Shown in pieces: positions 45,725 through 57,550 of a stretch of 64,000 nt of DNA. The stretch's first letter is position 1. Every line of letters begins with the position of its first letter. This DNA is from Podocnemis expansa (taxonomy: Eukaryota; Chordata; Testudines; Podocnemididae), in assembly GCA_007922195.1 (NCBI GenBank), contig ML681996.1, positions 19,790,073 to 19,854,072 of the forward strand, given 5' to 3'. The notes below the pieces were generated by a model that did not search any database, was not told the origin of the DNA, and worked only from the letters and a program-made list of their open reading frames with translations. The translations under genes and the position numbers were made by a program.

Positions 45725-47482
45725 CAGAGACCACCCCTGTAGGAGGGTACGAATCTGGGTCTTGGGGGTGTGGGGTGTGAATGATGCCTGGCTCAGCCTG
45801 ATCACTGCCCTTGCTGCTCGGGCTTGTGGTGTACAACCCCAGGCCCATGCACCCCCCCAGCCCTGCCACCTTGGCTTTAGACAGGAATGACTGCTGCTTG
45901 GGTCTGCCCCCTGGGGCTCACCACCTGAGCATAGGGGAGGAGGGGGTAACCCTGGCCCTGACCTCACCACCTGGGTTTAGGGGAAATGACCAATGGCCCA
46001 GCCTGCCTGCAGGCTCCCCAGCCTTTCCACCTGGGTTTGACCACTGGCCAAGTCTCCCCTCAGCCTCATTGCCTGGGCTTATGGGGAGGAAGATCCCTGG
46101 CCTGGCCTGCCCACCCAGCCTCACCACCTGGGCTTGGGGGAGGCAGCGCATGGCCCAGCCTGACTGCTGCCCCCCCCAACCTTGCTGCCTGGCCTAGGTG
46201 GAGATGAACCCTGGCCCAGCCTGCCCCTTGACCTCACAGCCTGGACTGAGGTGAACCCTGGCCCAGCCTACCCTCCAGCTTCACCACCTGGCCGGGAGGG
46301 ATGGGGAGGGTAAGTTCTGGGCCTGGCCTGCCTGCCATCCTCATGCCTGGCCAGCAGCATGACTTGGAACCTAGAGGGGCATAATCCCTGATCTACCTGC
46401 CCCCCACTAGTCCAATGTAACTTGGGGCCCAGGGAAAGTCCTGGATCCCCAGCCCCCCTGGCCTCCTCCACCCTGGCCACTGGCCTGACAAAAGGCCCAG
46501 GTAGGCCTGATCCCTGGCCACCTGCCCCACATTGGCCTAGTGAGATCCATGGCCCATGGGGAGTCCTGGATCCCCAGGCCCCTACTCCCCACCTTGCTCC
46601 TGGCCTGACCCAGCATCCCCAGGGGATGGGGGGGCAGATCCCCAGCTGACTCCCCCCCCTTGGCACAGGCTCAGGGTCCCACCAGACACCCCCCCAGCAA
46701 TGTTCCCTCTAAGCTGCGCCGGTGCGCTGCAGCGCAGCCTGCTGCAGTCACCAGCACAGAGAAGGCTGCCGGCAGAGCACGGCCGGCAGCCAGTCCTTAC
46801 ACAGAGCTCCTCTGGGGCTGGGAGTTTTGAAAACTCCTGCCCAGAGAAGCTCTAATGGAGCATGCCCAGAAAATCTGAGCATGCTCCATTGTGCTTCTCT
46901 GCCCCAGGAGTTATGGCTGGGCCATGCAGTCCAGCCCCAAGGTAAGTTTGTGGGGGCTGGGGGAGGCCGCCGGGAGCAGGAATGGGGGGGATGCTGCCGG
47001 GAGCAGGGTGGGCGAGCGGGAGCGGGGGGATGCTGCCAGGAGCGGGAGGGGTGAGCAGGAGCAGGGGGGGCTGCACAGTGAGCCCCGTGTGGGGGGGAGC
47101 GTAGCGAGCAACAGGAGTTGCTCAGCTGCCTGCTCTACTTCAAGGGAACATTGCCCCCCAGTACTTACTTGTCTGTGTGTTCCCTGGGCTGGTGCTGACA
47201 GTGTCTGCTGGAGGAGGAAAGGGTTAAAACTCCATCTTCCCTCCAGCTAATTGCTCAGCTGGAGGCTCCAGGGGGGAGGGGCCTCAGGCTAGTCACTGGC
47301 AGACCAGCAGCTGAGTGGGCCTGTGTCTGCTGGGGAAGCACATTGGGAGCTCGCTGGGGGAGTGCAGGGACTCATGCAGGTCCCCAGCATGGGTGGGGGG
47401 CAGTGGGGCAGGCCCCGCGGGCTCCCCAAAGTTCAGGGCCCACCATAGTTGCCCCACCTGCCCTCCCCTAAGGACAGCTCTG
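45725..47482. mobile_element. GC-rich insertion inside DIRS copy 1
   Basis: The right border 'ctaaggacagctctg' is the inverse of a CAGAGCTGTCCTTAG hAT-like end. A possible left end is CAGAGACCACCCCTGTAGG at 45725. The interior 45760-46330 is an irregular array of 'cctggcccagcctgcc...caccacctgggctt' units. Another 'ggcccatgg' array lies at 46400-46620. Open frames in both directions come from GC bias. The hAT at 46698-47153 is nested within it. The left border is uncertain and no target duplication is seen. Confidence 0.5.
46698..47153. mobile_element. hAT MITE with perfect 8-bp target duplication
   Basis: It starts CAATGTTCCCTCTAAGCTGC and ends AAGGGAACATTG. The flanks 46690-46697 and 47154-47161 are both ccccccag (8 of 8). 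It is GC-rich with no coding content. Because the duplication is intact, it is one of the youngest insertions here, and it lies inside the insertion that lies inside DIRS copy 1. Confidence 0.9.
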
Positions 47483-48137
47483 GCTGTATGAGGTTGTCAG
47501 CTCTTGCCTTTGGCCTTTCTCGTTCCTCCTTAAACTAGAACGAGGTAAACTCTCCTAGATCTTCCCCACCCGCTCCTGGTACCCCATCCCTGCCAAACTG
47601 AGAGAAAGCCAGTCTCCCTTCCACCGCTTCTTGCAGTGTCCGGTGAACACCACTGCCAGTCTGGCAATCCTAAGGCCTTGTGAATTCCCTCATAGCTATT
47701 ACGCCAACGCGTGCTGCTGCCAGAACACTCAATTCTTTGGTCTCTACACACCTCTGCCAATACCCTCTCAAGTAGAACAATTAGAGACGCATTGGGCCTT
47801 GACCTTCCTGCCTAACAGTTCGATCTTCCTTGACTCCTTATTTCTAGAGGTAGAACCATAGCCACAATGTGGTTGTCCACACTTATAGGTAGGGTGACCT
47901 CAGGCTTTTCTGTCCACACACATCAATTGGTGCTTGGGCAAACTGGGCCTACTTCTCTCCACTGGGTTAGATCCTGTGATCCCAGGCCATTCTTCCCTGG
48001 ATCAAGGTCCTTAGGTCAATACCTTAGACCCTTTGAGGACCTTACTTGTTGGACAGCTACCCATGTCAGAGATATGCTGTGCTGAAGGTGGAAGAGCCAA
48101 CTCTGCCCGGCATCCATCAGCATGGCTAGCAGTCACC

Positions 48138-48227
48138 TATTATGTATCCAAGCAGTGCTCGAAGAAGAATGCTGGGTTACTTTCCAGTAGACATCCTTCT
48201 TTGAGATGGGCTGCTCAGATTCATTCA
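48138..48227. repeat. DIRS internal complementary region, copy 1
   Basis: 'Tatccaagcagtgctcgaag' plus 'aagaa' is the complement of the left terminus (42327-42352). Immediately after, 'gttactttccagtagacatc' plus 'cttctttgagatgggctg' is the complement of the right terminus (about 48425-48460). This joined pair of end-complements is diagnostic of DIRS elements, where it templates the circular junction. Confidence 0.85.
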
Positions 48228-48465
48228 CAACCCTCCCCCTTTCCCTGCACTTAGAGTTGGTGACCCCCAGGAATTGGGGAGGGGCCGGGCAGTGGCCACA
48301 TATATAGCCACGGGGTAGTGCGGGGGCGGTGGCTGCCTGCCCTCTTCTGACAGGCTAGGGAACAGAGTTCTGACCAATTGTGCGCCCTGGCACAGATACA
48401 CCTATTATTGAATGAATCCGAGCAGCCCATCTCGAAGAAGGATGGTTACTGGTAAGTAATCCACC

Positions 48466-49189
48466 ATTTTCCATTGTCACAGCATCTCAGAGCTGAGAGT
48501 AGGAACTGGACTTTTTCTTCCTCTGTGCAAATGATCATGGGAGTGGGAGAGGGAAGAAGTACAGGGATCCAGAGTATGGGTCAGAGAGGCTGCTGTGGCA
48601 TATGAGCTCAATCTGACCACCAGGGAATGGGCAGAAACAGTTCTCCTTTTCCTGTCTTCCAGTCACCTCAGGTCCTGGCACAGACACCCATATAGGAGAG
48701 GAGCAAGAGAAGCTGCATCAGTTACTAAAGTGGGATGGGGGACAGGGCCCTGGGACAGGTGATCATGGAGCATCAACCACTGAGGAACAGTTATAGGAAC
48801 TGCCAAGAAGCCCCTTCCTAGCCTGAGGCTGGTCTACTGATGAGGATTCCCTGGCAATCACTTACAAAGACTTATGGGACATATCTATGTCCTAGTAAAG
48901 CCCTAGTTCCCTGTACAGCAATAGCAGCACTCAGATTGACCTTGCAAAACATAACATCAGTGGCAATATTTCCATGTACTTTAATGGAGGCAGAATGACC
49001 AGAGAACAATTCTTGCTGCTCCCTCGTGCAGGTTATGACTTCCACCTGAAAACCATCCAGCAATCGAGGCAACTGTGGGCCTTGCCCTGCATGGTGTGGG
49101 ACATAAATTGCTCGTGAGTTTTTCACCTTCTTCAGCAGCCTCGCTTGCTGATGCATTCTCTGTACCACAAAGTTTTTAACCATTTATCT
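48466..49189. other. Unclassified sequence
   Basis: A 103-codon minus frame (48872-49183) has no family I recognise. It could be a fragment of an unknown element. Otherwise nothing is seen. Confidence 0.3.
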
Positions 49190-49305
49190 GAAAATTTCTG
49201 TAACTCAGTCAGAGGTTACGGGTGGATGGGTGAAGCTCTGTGGCCTGTAGTGTATAAGAGTTTGGACTAGATTATCATCATGGTCGCTTCTGACTTTAAA
49301 TTGTG
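49190..49305 (+). mobile_element. CR1-type LINE 3' end fragment
   Basis: 'Tgtggcctgtagtgtataag', 'ttggactagattatcatcat' and 'ggtcgcttctgactttaaa' match the 3' end of the longer copy ending at about 55774 ('gtggcctgcagtgtgtggga', 'tagactagatgatcatattg', 'ccttctgaccttagagtcta'). Confidence 0.75.
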
Positions 49306-50004
49306 AGTTTGCTCATGCAGCCAAAGATACCAAAGCATGTAGTCACTGAAGATGTTAAGAGGATTATCAAGCCCCTAAAACTTTTTTGCAAGAGTATTGA
49401 TTGGTGGGAAGAGTAGCGATAAATAAGGGCTTCTATGGGAGCCTTCTACTCATTAAAAAACAAATTGCGGTGACAGTGTTTTGTTTACTCTTTCCAGCAT
49501 ATTAATTTTTTTTTTTAACTAAATGGTTCAGGGTAGATTTACACCTCAGCTTTCCATAAACTAACTGTTCATGTAGATGAGACATAAGCCTTCTAGTTCT
49601 GAAACTTACTCATATATTAGCTTTAATACGCAAAAAAAATACTTAAGAGACTAAACAAAATGAGTCATTTGGAGGGACCACAGAGTTATGATGATTCTTT
49701 ACTAACATGACAAATAGAGGAGTAACTTAAAAAACCAAGATATATATGCCATTATATACATCTGAAAACAACAGATAAGCCTATGGAAGTTAGATACTTA
49801 TACCATTCTGTGTTCCAATAAATTCTGTTCAGTGAAATATATGTGTACATGTATGCACACACGCATAATGTAATATTTCAACAGGTACAGAGCAAAGCAA
49901 CATACGTGCTGGGAAGGGAGGAAATTTGCATGTGAGATAAAGTTCAGCTGAGCTGAATGTTGTACACGAACTACCAAAGGTGGAAAAGAGAGTAGTTATT
50001 CTGT
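49306..50004. other. AT-rich spacer
   Basis: Nothing recognised. Confidence 0.4.
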
Positions 50005-50012
50005 GTTACAGA

Positions 50013-50488
50013 CAGAGGCGTCACTGGTCCGAGGAGGGACCCGGGGCATGGGCCCAGTCCCTGCCACCGGCCGAAGGCCTCACCCCCAGCTCACAGGCCC
50101 CACCCCCTGGCCAGGGACAGGGCCAGAAGCCGCCACGCTGATGCGGGCGGCTAGACCCCACATCCCCGGCTGGGGCCAGGGCCGGAAGTGGCTGCGGGAG
50201 TCCAGGCCCCGCATCCCTGGCCAGGGCCGGGGCCAGAAGCAGCCGCAGGAGGCCGGGCCCCACTTCCCCAATCGGGGACCAGGCTGCTGCTGCCACAGGC
50301 AACCAGGCCCCGATTCTCTGCCGTGGCCGCGGGCAGCCGGGCCCTGGATCCCCAGCCAGGGATGGGGCCACCATGGCCGCCGGCAACTGGGCCCCAGATC
50401 TCTGGCCCGACTGGGCCAGAGATCCGGGGCACCAGTGCTGGGATTCGGGGGCATGTGCCCTGGGTGCCCAGTGCCAGCAAAGCCTGTG
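50013..50488. mobile_element. GC-rich hAT MITE, copy 3, complete
   Basis: The 476-bp element begins CAGAGGCGTCACTGG and ends CCAGCAAAGCCTGTG (imperfect inverted termini). The flanks 50005-50012 and 50489-50496 are both gttacaga (8 of 8). The interior holds repeated 'gccggggccagaagc' style units and the closing 'gggcatgtgccc' palindrome. The intact duplication defines the ends of the whole family, including copies at 1-394 and 4369-4612. Confidence 0.9.
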
Positions 50489-50496
50489 GTTACAGA

Positions 50497-53050
50497 GCAT
50501 TAATATATCATAGGGCCAATTATTTTTATTTCAAAATATGCTTAACTTTTGCATATGCTGTATAACTAACAACCAACCAGCCAACCAAACAGACAAGATA
50601 ATGCTTTGTCATACTTCTATATGGAAAAAGTCAGATTATTTAGTGTCACTGAATCCAAAATAACTACATTCTTTTAATGCCTAGAGTCTAAGGGGATAAT
50701 AAAAATATGCTGAAGGACAGCTCAACAAAGACACTTGCAACCAAATTATAAAAGTACAGAGTGCCAGAGAAGGTTAGATAGGCAAGCCCCCCCCCTCCCC
50801 CCGAAACAGCTGGCATCTAGGAGGATTGAAGTACTGTAAAGGAAATGATCCTTGATGGGCTAAACAGCCTTTACTTGATCCTGAACACTTTCCTCCACTG
50901 GTAAGTTAATAAAGAACAAAGGACTCTCAGACTGAAAAAAGCTTGTTGAGTGCAAGTGATTCTCTTCTTTTATCTATCAAGCACATTACACATTGCTGCA
51001 GCACAAATGTCAGTTTAGCAACAGCAGGAATTATGAGTTTCCATTATGGACTCTAGCAGCCCACAATTCACCTACAAAATTTGACCCATGTTGAAACACC
51101 ATCTTGACCAAAAAAAAAAACCCTCCAACAAGTAATTTTAAGAGACTCATTTTGACCAGATTCAAGTTAGAGGAGGGTGAAATACGCGAGGAGTTCAATG
51201 TGAATGTGTTCTTTTCCTATACTTAAAAAACAGAAGAAAAGCCTTTTAAAATGTTATTTGACGCAGTGATGTCATTTTTTTTCATTAGAAAATAAAAATC
51301 CAGATTAATTCTCTTATTGTATTTCTCAAAAAATCCAGCTTCTGGACCTAATTAAGGAAAATACCCATATTTGGTTAAGTACATGCTTAAGTGCTGTTCT
51401 GAGTCAGGAGCTATTGAAACACCCTAGAAGAAAAACCTGTAAAATAAAGTTGACTTTTTATCTTGGTATCATCATCCTGAATATTAGCAATCCCAATGTT
51501 TTCCTCCAGTATTTTAGATGTGTTGGCGGAGATATTAGAGGATGAGTACAAATGAAAATCATTGGAGAACTGGTTGGTACTTATTGTACCAGTGAGTATA
51601 GTTATTTGTAAAATCCCCATCATACTCTTCTCACTTTCATTCATCAGAGGTGCCACTTTTATGCATCATTTAAATTAAAGAAATAGAAATTCTTTCATTA
51701 AACATTTCAGAATCTAATAAATTTCTTTCAGAAGTAATGGAACTTATCTGTATTCTATTATTAAAGGATGTTAAAAAGTTCATTCTATTTATCAAAGTAT
51801 GTTAAGGCAATATTGCCAATCTTATGAGATCAAAAATGGGAGTCTGACCCAAACTATATTCCATTTATTTTTAAAAAAGCCTTTATTGTGGTTTTTGTTC
51901 TCTTGGGTTTTATAAAATTCCCCTGTCTGTCCCCAGCATAAGTATGACAACTAATGTCGCTCACTCATGCTCTCAAATTTATTGGGACAGGTGGTGTTTT
52001 TTTTTTCAATCCCAAATTTGCCCATCAACTAATTCTGTCCCCACTCAGCCATCAACCTTATAAGCTCAGCCCATACCTACTAGTTTAGCCACATCAGCCT
52101 CACCTCTGTTCCTCCTAGGCTTCTTCACCCCCATCTCCTGGGTTTAGGAGGGTCACAGAGGGTTCCCGCTCTACTTTTGAAGCTATGGAGTAATCTCTGC
52201 ACCCCTGCCTCATACTCTTTGTCAAGCCAGACACTGCAAGGATGGAGAGGGAGAGAGCAGAAGCATCTTCTTCTGCCTTGTGCTCAGAGCCGTAACTAGG
52301 GCAGGGTGACCGAGGCTTAGCTCCAGGTGCCCTGGAGTGGCTCCATTTCGCCACTTGATCAAAGGACATGTTCCGCACCACTTTGCTCCGGGCACCACTC
52401 ATTCTAAGGGTGTGTTCCACTCCAGATGCAATTTGGGTGCTGAAATTTTTCCAGCACTGCTGGGGTGCTCACAGAAGAGAAGGAGGTTGCCTTAAACTGC
52501 TGGGCTCTTTAGCTGCTTTCCCTTCAGTGAGGATGTTTTTAGTTTGCTGTGGGGAAGAGGGAGAGTTCTGCTGGCACCAGTTCTGATGGGTTATTCTGCT
52601 GAAGGAGATGGACAAATGGGACAGGTAGGCAGAAGAAGGGTGGAGATGCACTAGAGAGATGGAACTTCTGTCATAATCAGATCCTATCTCAGCCAAAATC
52701 ATGCCACTGGTTTAAAAACTTTCAGATACCACCAGAATTGGCAAAATTTGTTTAGAGCCATAAAAACTGTAATATTGAAAACTTTGCCTTGAACTCTCTA
52801 TTCCATTACCTTAATAGGCTATGCATAGTTCAATATAACTGATGGACTCCAAACCCAAAAGAAGTAAATTCTTTCAGCAGCTCTCCACCATTATGAAGCA
52901 AATATTCAGAATGGTCAGTTAATCTCTATTGAAAGTCCTATAACTACATTGTAATCAAGCTTTTGTGTATGGAAACAGATAATGTGCTCAGAGGCCATTC
53001 ACATGTTTAAATGCAATGCTTGAAAAGAATGCCAAAGAAAACATGGCCCT
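50497..53050. other. AT-rich noncoding DNA
   Basis: Nothing firm. A hAT-like start CAGAGCCGTAACTAGGG at 52285 has no convincing partner or target duplication. The frames at 51.4-51.7 and 52.1-52.7 kb have no motif. Confidence 0.4.
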
Positions 53051-53053
53051 TGT

Positions 53054-54470
53054 GTGTCTTATAATTTACACAACAAGTTCAATGTAAAGGAGGGTGATGG
53101 TGAGATTGGGGACAGAGGTAGGGCAGCTAATGGAAATGTAGAAGTGGAAATTACCATATCTGAGGCTGAAGCCAAGCTTCAGCAGCTTAATGGAACTAAA
53201 TCAGGGGGTCCAGATAATCTTCATCCAAGAATATTGAAGGAACTTGCACATGAAATTGCCAGCCCTTTAGCAAAGATTTTTAAAGTATCGGTGAACACAG
53301 GGGTTGTACCTTATGACTGGAGAATTGCTAATGTAGTCCCTATTTTCAAGAAAGGGAGTAAAAGTGACCCAGGTAACTACAGGCCTGTCAGTTTGACTTC
53401 AGCAGTATGCAAGGTCTTGGAGAAAATTTTGAAGGACAAGATACTTAAGGATATTGAGGAAAATGGTAACTGTGATAAAATACAACATGGCTTTACAAAA
53501 GGTAGATCCTACCTGACCAACCTGATCTCCTTTTTTGAGAAGATAACAGATTTTTTGGATAAAGGGAATGCAGTGGACCTAATGTACTTAGATTTCAGCA
53601 AGGCATTTGATAGAGTTCCGCACAGGGAATTATTAGTTAAATTGGGGGATATGGGGATTAATATGAAAATAGAAAGGTGGATAAAGAACTGGTTACAGGG
53701 GAGACTACAGATGGTCATAGTGAAAGGTGAACTGTCTAGCTGGAAGGAGGTTACTTAGTGCAGTTCCCCAAGGATCGGTCCTGGGATCCATCTTATTCAA
53801 CCTTTTTGTTACTGACCTTGGCACAGAAAGTGGGAATGTGCTATTAAGTTTGCAGACGAAACCATGCTGGAAGGTATGGCCAATACAGAGGAGGATCGGA
53901 ATAGCATACAGAATGATTTGGATGACTGTGTAAAGTGGAGCATTAGAAATAGGATGTAATTCAACAACAGGAAGTGCAAGGTCATGCACTTAGGGACAAA
54001 TAACAGGAATTTTTCTTCTAAATTGGGAATGCATCATCTGGAAGTGATGGGGAGGAGAAGGACCTGGGCGTACTGGTTGATCACAGGATGACAATGAGTA
54101 GCCAATGTGATGTGGCAGTGAAAAAAGCTAATGCAGTCCTTGTGTGCATCAGAAGGGGTATTTCCAGTAGAGATAGGGAGGTGTTAGTACCAGAATACAA
54201 GGCTCTGTTGCAACCTCACTTGGAGTATTGTGTACAGTTCTGGGTCACCAATGTTTAAGAAAGATGAAGACAAACTGGAAAAGGTGCAAAGAAGGGCTAC
54301 AAGGATGATTCGTGAAATGGAAAATCTTTCCTATGAGAGACGACTTAAAGAGCTTGGTTTGTTTAGTCTAAGCTAAAGAAGGCTGAGAGGAGATATGATT
54401 GCTCTTTATAAATACATTAGAGGGATAAATACAAGGGAGGGAGAGGAATTATTTGAATACAGCGCCAATG
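53054..54470 (+). pseudogene. Reverse transcriptase of the CR1/L3-like LINE
   Basis: An open frame of 234 codons (53054-53758) reads [85 protein letters not shown] and IKNWLQGRLQMVIV. A stop at 53757 and shifts follow, with PQGSVLGSILFNLFVTDLG (about 53.77 kb), then a damaged ADD site at about 53850 and LVDHRMTMSSQCDVAVKKAN (about 54.07 kb). The endonuclease is absent, so the copy is 5' truncated or decayed there. Confidence 0.85.
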
Positions 54471-54480
54471 TGGACGCAAG

Positions 54481-55157
54481 GGCTGTGTTCACACACAGGC
54501 ATTATTTCGATACAAGTTGTGTCAAAACAACTTGTATCAAAATAATGCCTTATTTCAAAATAACTTAATTTGAATTAACAGTTTGTTAATTTGAATTAAG
54601 GAAAAAAGCTCAAAGTGAAATAGCAGGTTCAGACAACAGTTATTTCAAAACAAGTCACCGTTGTTTCGAAACAACATGTTCAGATGGCATTGTTTCGAAA
54701 CAGTCATTTCAAAACAATGTTGTTTCGTCCCCACATGGGGTTTAAGTTATTTCGAAACAACACTGTTGTTTCGAAACAACGGAACACATTGTTTCAAGAC
54801 AACTGTGCGTCGTGTGAACAGGGTAATTCTTATTTCGAAACAACCTCTGTTGTTTCGAAATAAGAGTGCTGTGTGAACACACCCAAAGCGAAATAGCAGT
54901 TTCAGGCAACAGTTATTTCGAAACAAGTCACTGTTGTTTTGAAACAACATGTCCGGATGGCGTTGTTTCGAAACAGTCGTTTCGAAACAACATTGTTTTG
55001 TCCCCACATGGGGTTTAAGTTCTTTCAAAACAATGCCATTGTTTCAAAACAACAGGTGCCGTTGTTTTGAAACAACCGTGCGTCGTGTGAGCAGGGTATT
55101 TCTTATTTCGAAACAACCTCTGTTGTTTCAAAATAAGAGTGCTGTGTGAACACACAT
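54481..55157. mobile_element. Harbinger-like TIR MITE with tandemly duplicated right half
   Basis: The left end is GGCTGTGTTCACACACAGG and the decayed right end is GTGTGAACACACAT. AAG lies on both sides (54478-54480, 55158-55160), and removing the element restores the LINE sequence. The segment 54612-54883 is repeated as 54884-55157 (about 272 and 274 bp), each finishing with its own 'gtgctgtgtgaacacac' end. Both halves are full of ttgtttcgaaacaa palindromes. Confidence 0.85.
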
Positions 55158-55774
55158 AAGAACAAATGGATACAAACTGTTCTTCAGAAAATTTAGGCTT
55201 GAAATTAGATGCAGATTCCTAACCATCAGAGGAGTAAAGTTCTGGAATGGTCTACCAAGGGAAGTGGTGGGGGCAAAAAATTTAGGTGCCTTCAAAACTG
55301 AGCTTGCTAAGTTTATGCAGGGAATGACATGATGGACAGTGTAGCTTGGCCATTATCTGTCTTTTACTACTGGTGATAGGTATGATAGTGACCTGGGAAG
55401 GGGCATTTGATCGAGTAGGTTCTGAGTTATTACAGAGAAGTTCTTCTTGACTGTCTGTTGTGGACTTGCACTCATGCTCAAGGTTTAACTGATTGTCATA
55501 TTTGGGGTCGAGAAGGAATTTTCCACAAGGGCAGATTGGCTTGGGCGCTAGGGGTTTTTTGCCTTCCTCTGTAGCATTGGGCATGGCTTCACTTGATTCT
55601 CTGTATTAAAGTATTTAAATCATGATTTGAGGACTTTAATAGTTCAGTTATGCATTTGAGGTTCATAGTAGTAGTGGGTGGGTGAGGTTTTGTGGCCTGC
55701 AGTGTGTGGGAGGTTTAGACTAGATGATCATATTGGTACCTTCTGACCTTAGAGTCTATGAGTCTATGAGTCTA

Positions 55775-56966
55775 AAGGAACACAGTCTAAAAATCCTGTT
55801 ACTACTTATAACATATCTAGCTGCAGGCCTGGATTAAGGCAGCAGCTTTAGGGGTGGCAGGCCCTGGCCATGGCTTAAACGGGGCCCCACCGGCCAACAG
55901 AAAGCAGCCCTGGGCAGCCTGAGTGGTTTGCTGCTGCCGCTCACTGTTGGCCTGCCCTGTCTGTCACCGTGCTTGCTTGTCTGTTTACGACCCACCAATC
56001 CAGAGGCGGGGCAGAAGCATCATGGACCATGGCCATGGGCCTCTGACCCCCGCTGCTGCCAGAACTGGCCAGACTGCAGGCCCCAGATCCACCTCCCTTT
56101 GCAGCAGCACTGGGCAGGCTATGGGCGATGGACACCCCTCAGCCCCAGACCCCTCCCCCAGTGCCAGCCAGGCTTTGAGCACCCCTGCAGTGCAATGGGG
56201 CCGTAGGCCTCAGACCCCCCTCCAACACAGCAGCACCAGCTGGGCTGTGGGCCCCAGACACCTCTCATCCGCAGACACACACTCCAGCAGAGCCCAGACC
56301 CAGCCCCCCAGCCCTAGCCAGGACCCCCACCCTGCCCTCAGACTCAACATCACTCTGGTTGGTGGGGGAGATGAGACACAAAAGTGGGCATATATGTATA
56401 TATGAGTGAGGGTCCTTCTGAAACATCCATGATGGTGAAGGCCACTGGAGAATTCAGAAGCTATTTAAGGGATAATACCTAAGTCCTATTCACTATAATC
56501 TTTACACTTGGTTCTTTTCTTGTCATTATAACTGACAATATCAGAATTTGTATGCAGTATAGTCATAGCTGTGTTTGCCCCAGGATATGAGAGAGAAGAT
56601 AAATGATGTAATATTTCTCTTATTGGATCAAATTCTGTTAGTAAAGAAGAACTTTGTGCGACTGAAAATCTTGTCCCTCCTACCAGCAGAACTTGGTCTA
56701 TCTCGCCTCTCTAATATCAGAACTTAACCAAGTTCAATATATAAGTTATATACTATGTTAATCATATCAGACATTAGAGATGATATATTTTAGGATTACA
56801 TGACATTGCCCATCATTCAGTTCATACCCTTCTTCATTCTTTTAATTTATCTCATTATTTCTGTCTTCATGCAGTTGATTTTGCCTTGTAGATTTTTTCT
56901 TCTGCTCTCATTCTAGTATTTGCTCATATCCGTTTAGTATACTTGCCCCCAGTTAGGAACATCAAT
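55775..56966. other. GC-rich fragment then AT-rich spacer
   Basis: CAGGCCTGGATTAAGG at 55824 looks like a hAT-type terminus and opens a GC-rich stretch to about 56340, with no matching right end. From 56400 on the DNA is AT-rich and featureless. Confidence 0.4.
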
Positions 56967-57322
56967 GGCTGTGTTCACACACAGGGGGTTATTTCGATAT
57001 GGTTGTTTCAAAACAACTTGTATTGAAATAACTCCTTATTTCGAAATAACTTAATTCGAATTAACAGTTTGTTAATTCAAATTAAGGAAAAAAGCTCAAA
57101 TAGCAGTTTCAGGCAACAGTTATTTAGAAACAAGTCACTGTTGTTTCGAAACAACATGTTCGGGTGGCATTGTTTCAAAACAATCATTTTGAAACAACAT
57201 TGTTTCGTCCCCATATGAGGTTTAACTTGTTTTGAAACAACCACGCGTCGTGTGAACAGCCTAAATCTTATTTCGAAACAACCTCTGTTGTTTCGAAATA
57301 AGAGGGCTGTGTGAACACAGCC
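56967..57322. mobile_element. Harbinger-like TIR MITE, complete short copy
   Basis: The 356-bp element has GGCTGTGTTCACACACAGG at the left, TGTGAACACAGCC at the right and AAT on both sides (3-bp duplication). The interior is a chain of near-palindromes (ttgtttcgaaacaa, ttatttcgaaataa, ttaattcgaattaa) and the conserved 'cgtcgtgtgaacagcc' segment shared with the other copies. It is noncoding. Confidence 0.9.
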
Positions 57323-57550
57323 AATGTGACTTAAACTGATGCTTAAAGTTACCGGTAAGTACATTCTTAAGTACAGTCCTGAATAGAGATGAACTTAAGC
57401 ACAGGCTTGAATGCTATCCTGAATTGGAGTCTTCACCATTATTACTTGGATCTTTATAACTGAGTTCAGCATATGTCCTCCTCTCTCACTTTAGCACTTG
57501 CTATAGATAAGTAGATGCTCTCTTACCTGATAGATAATCATCTATTTACA

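Larger units (their letters stand above)
42327..48465 (+). mobile_element. DIRS-like retrotransposon copy 1, with nested insertions
   Basis: The left terminal repeat begins gttcttgttcgagcactgctc. The right one (about 48277-48465) is its inverse over the shared part: the 'ggctatatatgtggc' block at 42410 pairs with 'gccacatatatagcc' at 48294, and 'agggcaggcggccacc' pairs with 'ggtggctgcctgccct'. The internal complementary region lies at 48138-48227. Gag occupies the left third. About 1.76 kb of unrelated GC-rich DNA (45725-47482) interrupts it. No reverse transcriptase, RNase H or tyrosine recombinase motif is legible in 44.2-45.7 or 47.5-48.1 kb. Confidence 0.85.
53054..55774 (+). mobile_element. 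CR1/L3-like LINE, split by a TIR element
   Basis: The RT region is followed by decayed thumb sequence (to 54480), then after the 677-bp TIR element the 3' end resumes at 55158 ('gaacaaatggatacaaactg', 'tggaatggtctaccaaggga'). It finishes with 'gactagatgatcatattggt', 'accttctgacctt' and the tandem end 'gagtctat' repeated to 55774. It is a different subfamily from the CR1 at 9.8-14.3 kb, which ends in attctatg. Confidence 0.85.

Noticed and set aside
45686..47250. Many overlapping frames in the GC-rich block as possible genes
   Set aside because: Open on both strands with repetitive translations; better explained by the repeat array and nested hAT.
48872..49183. 103-codon minus frame as a gene
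   Set aside because: Protein-like composition, but no recognisable family and no neighbouring element structure to support it.
52285..52710. hAT element with CAGAGCCGTAAC start and CATGCCACTG end
   Set aside because: Ends match poorly and the flanks cttgtgct and gtttaaaa do not form a duplication.
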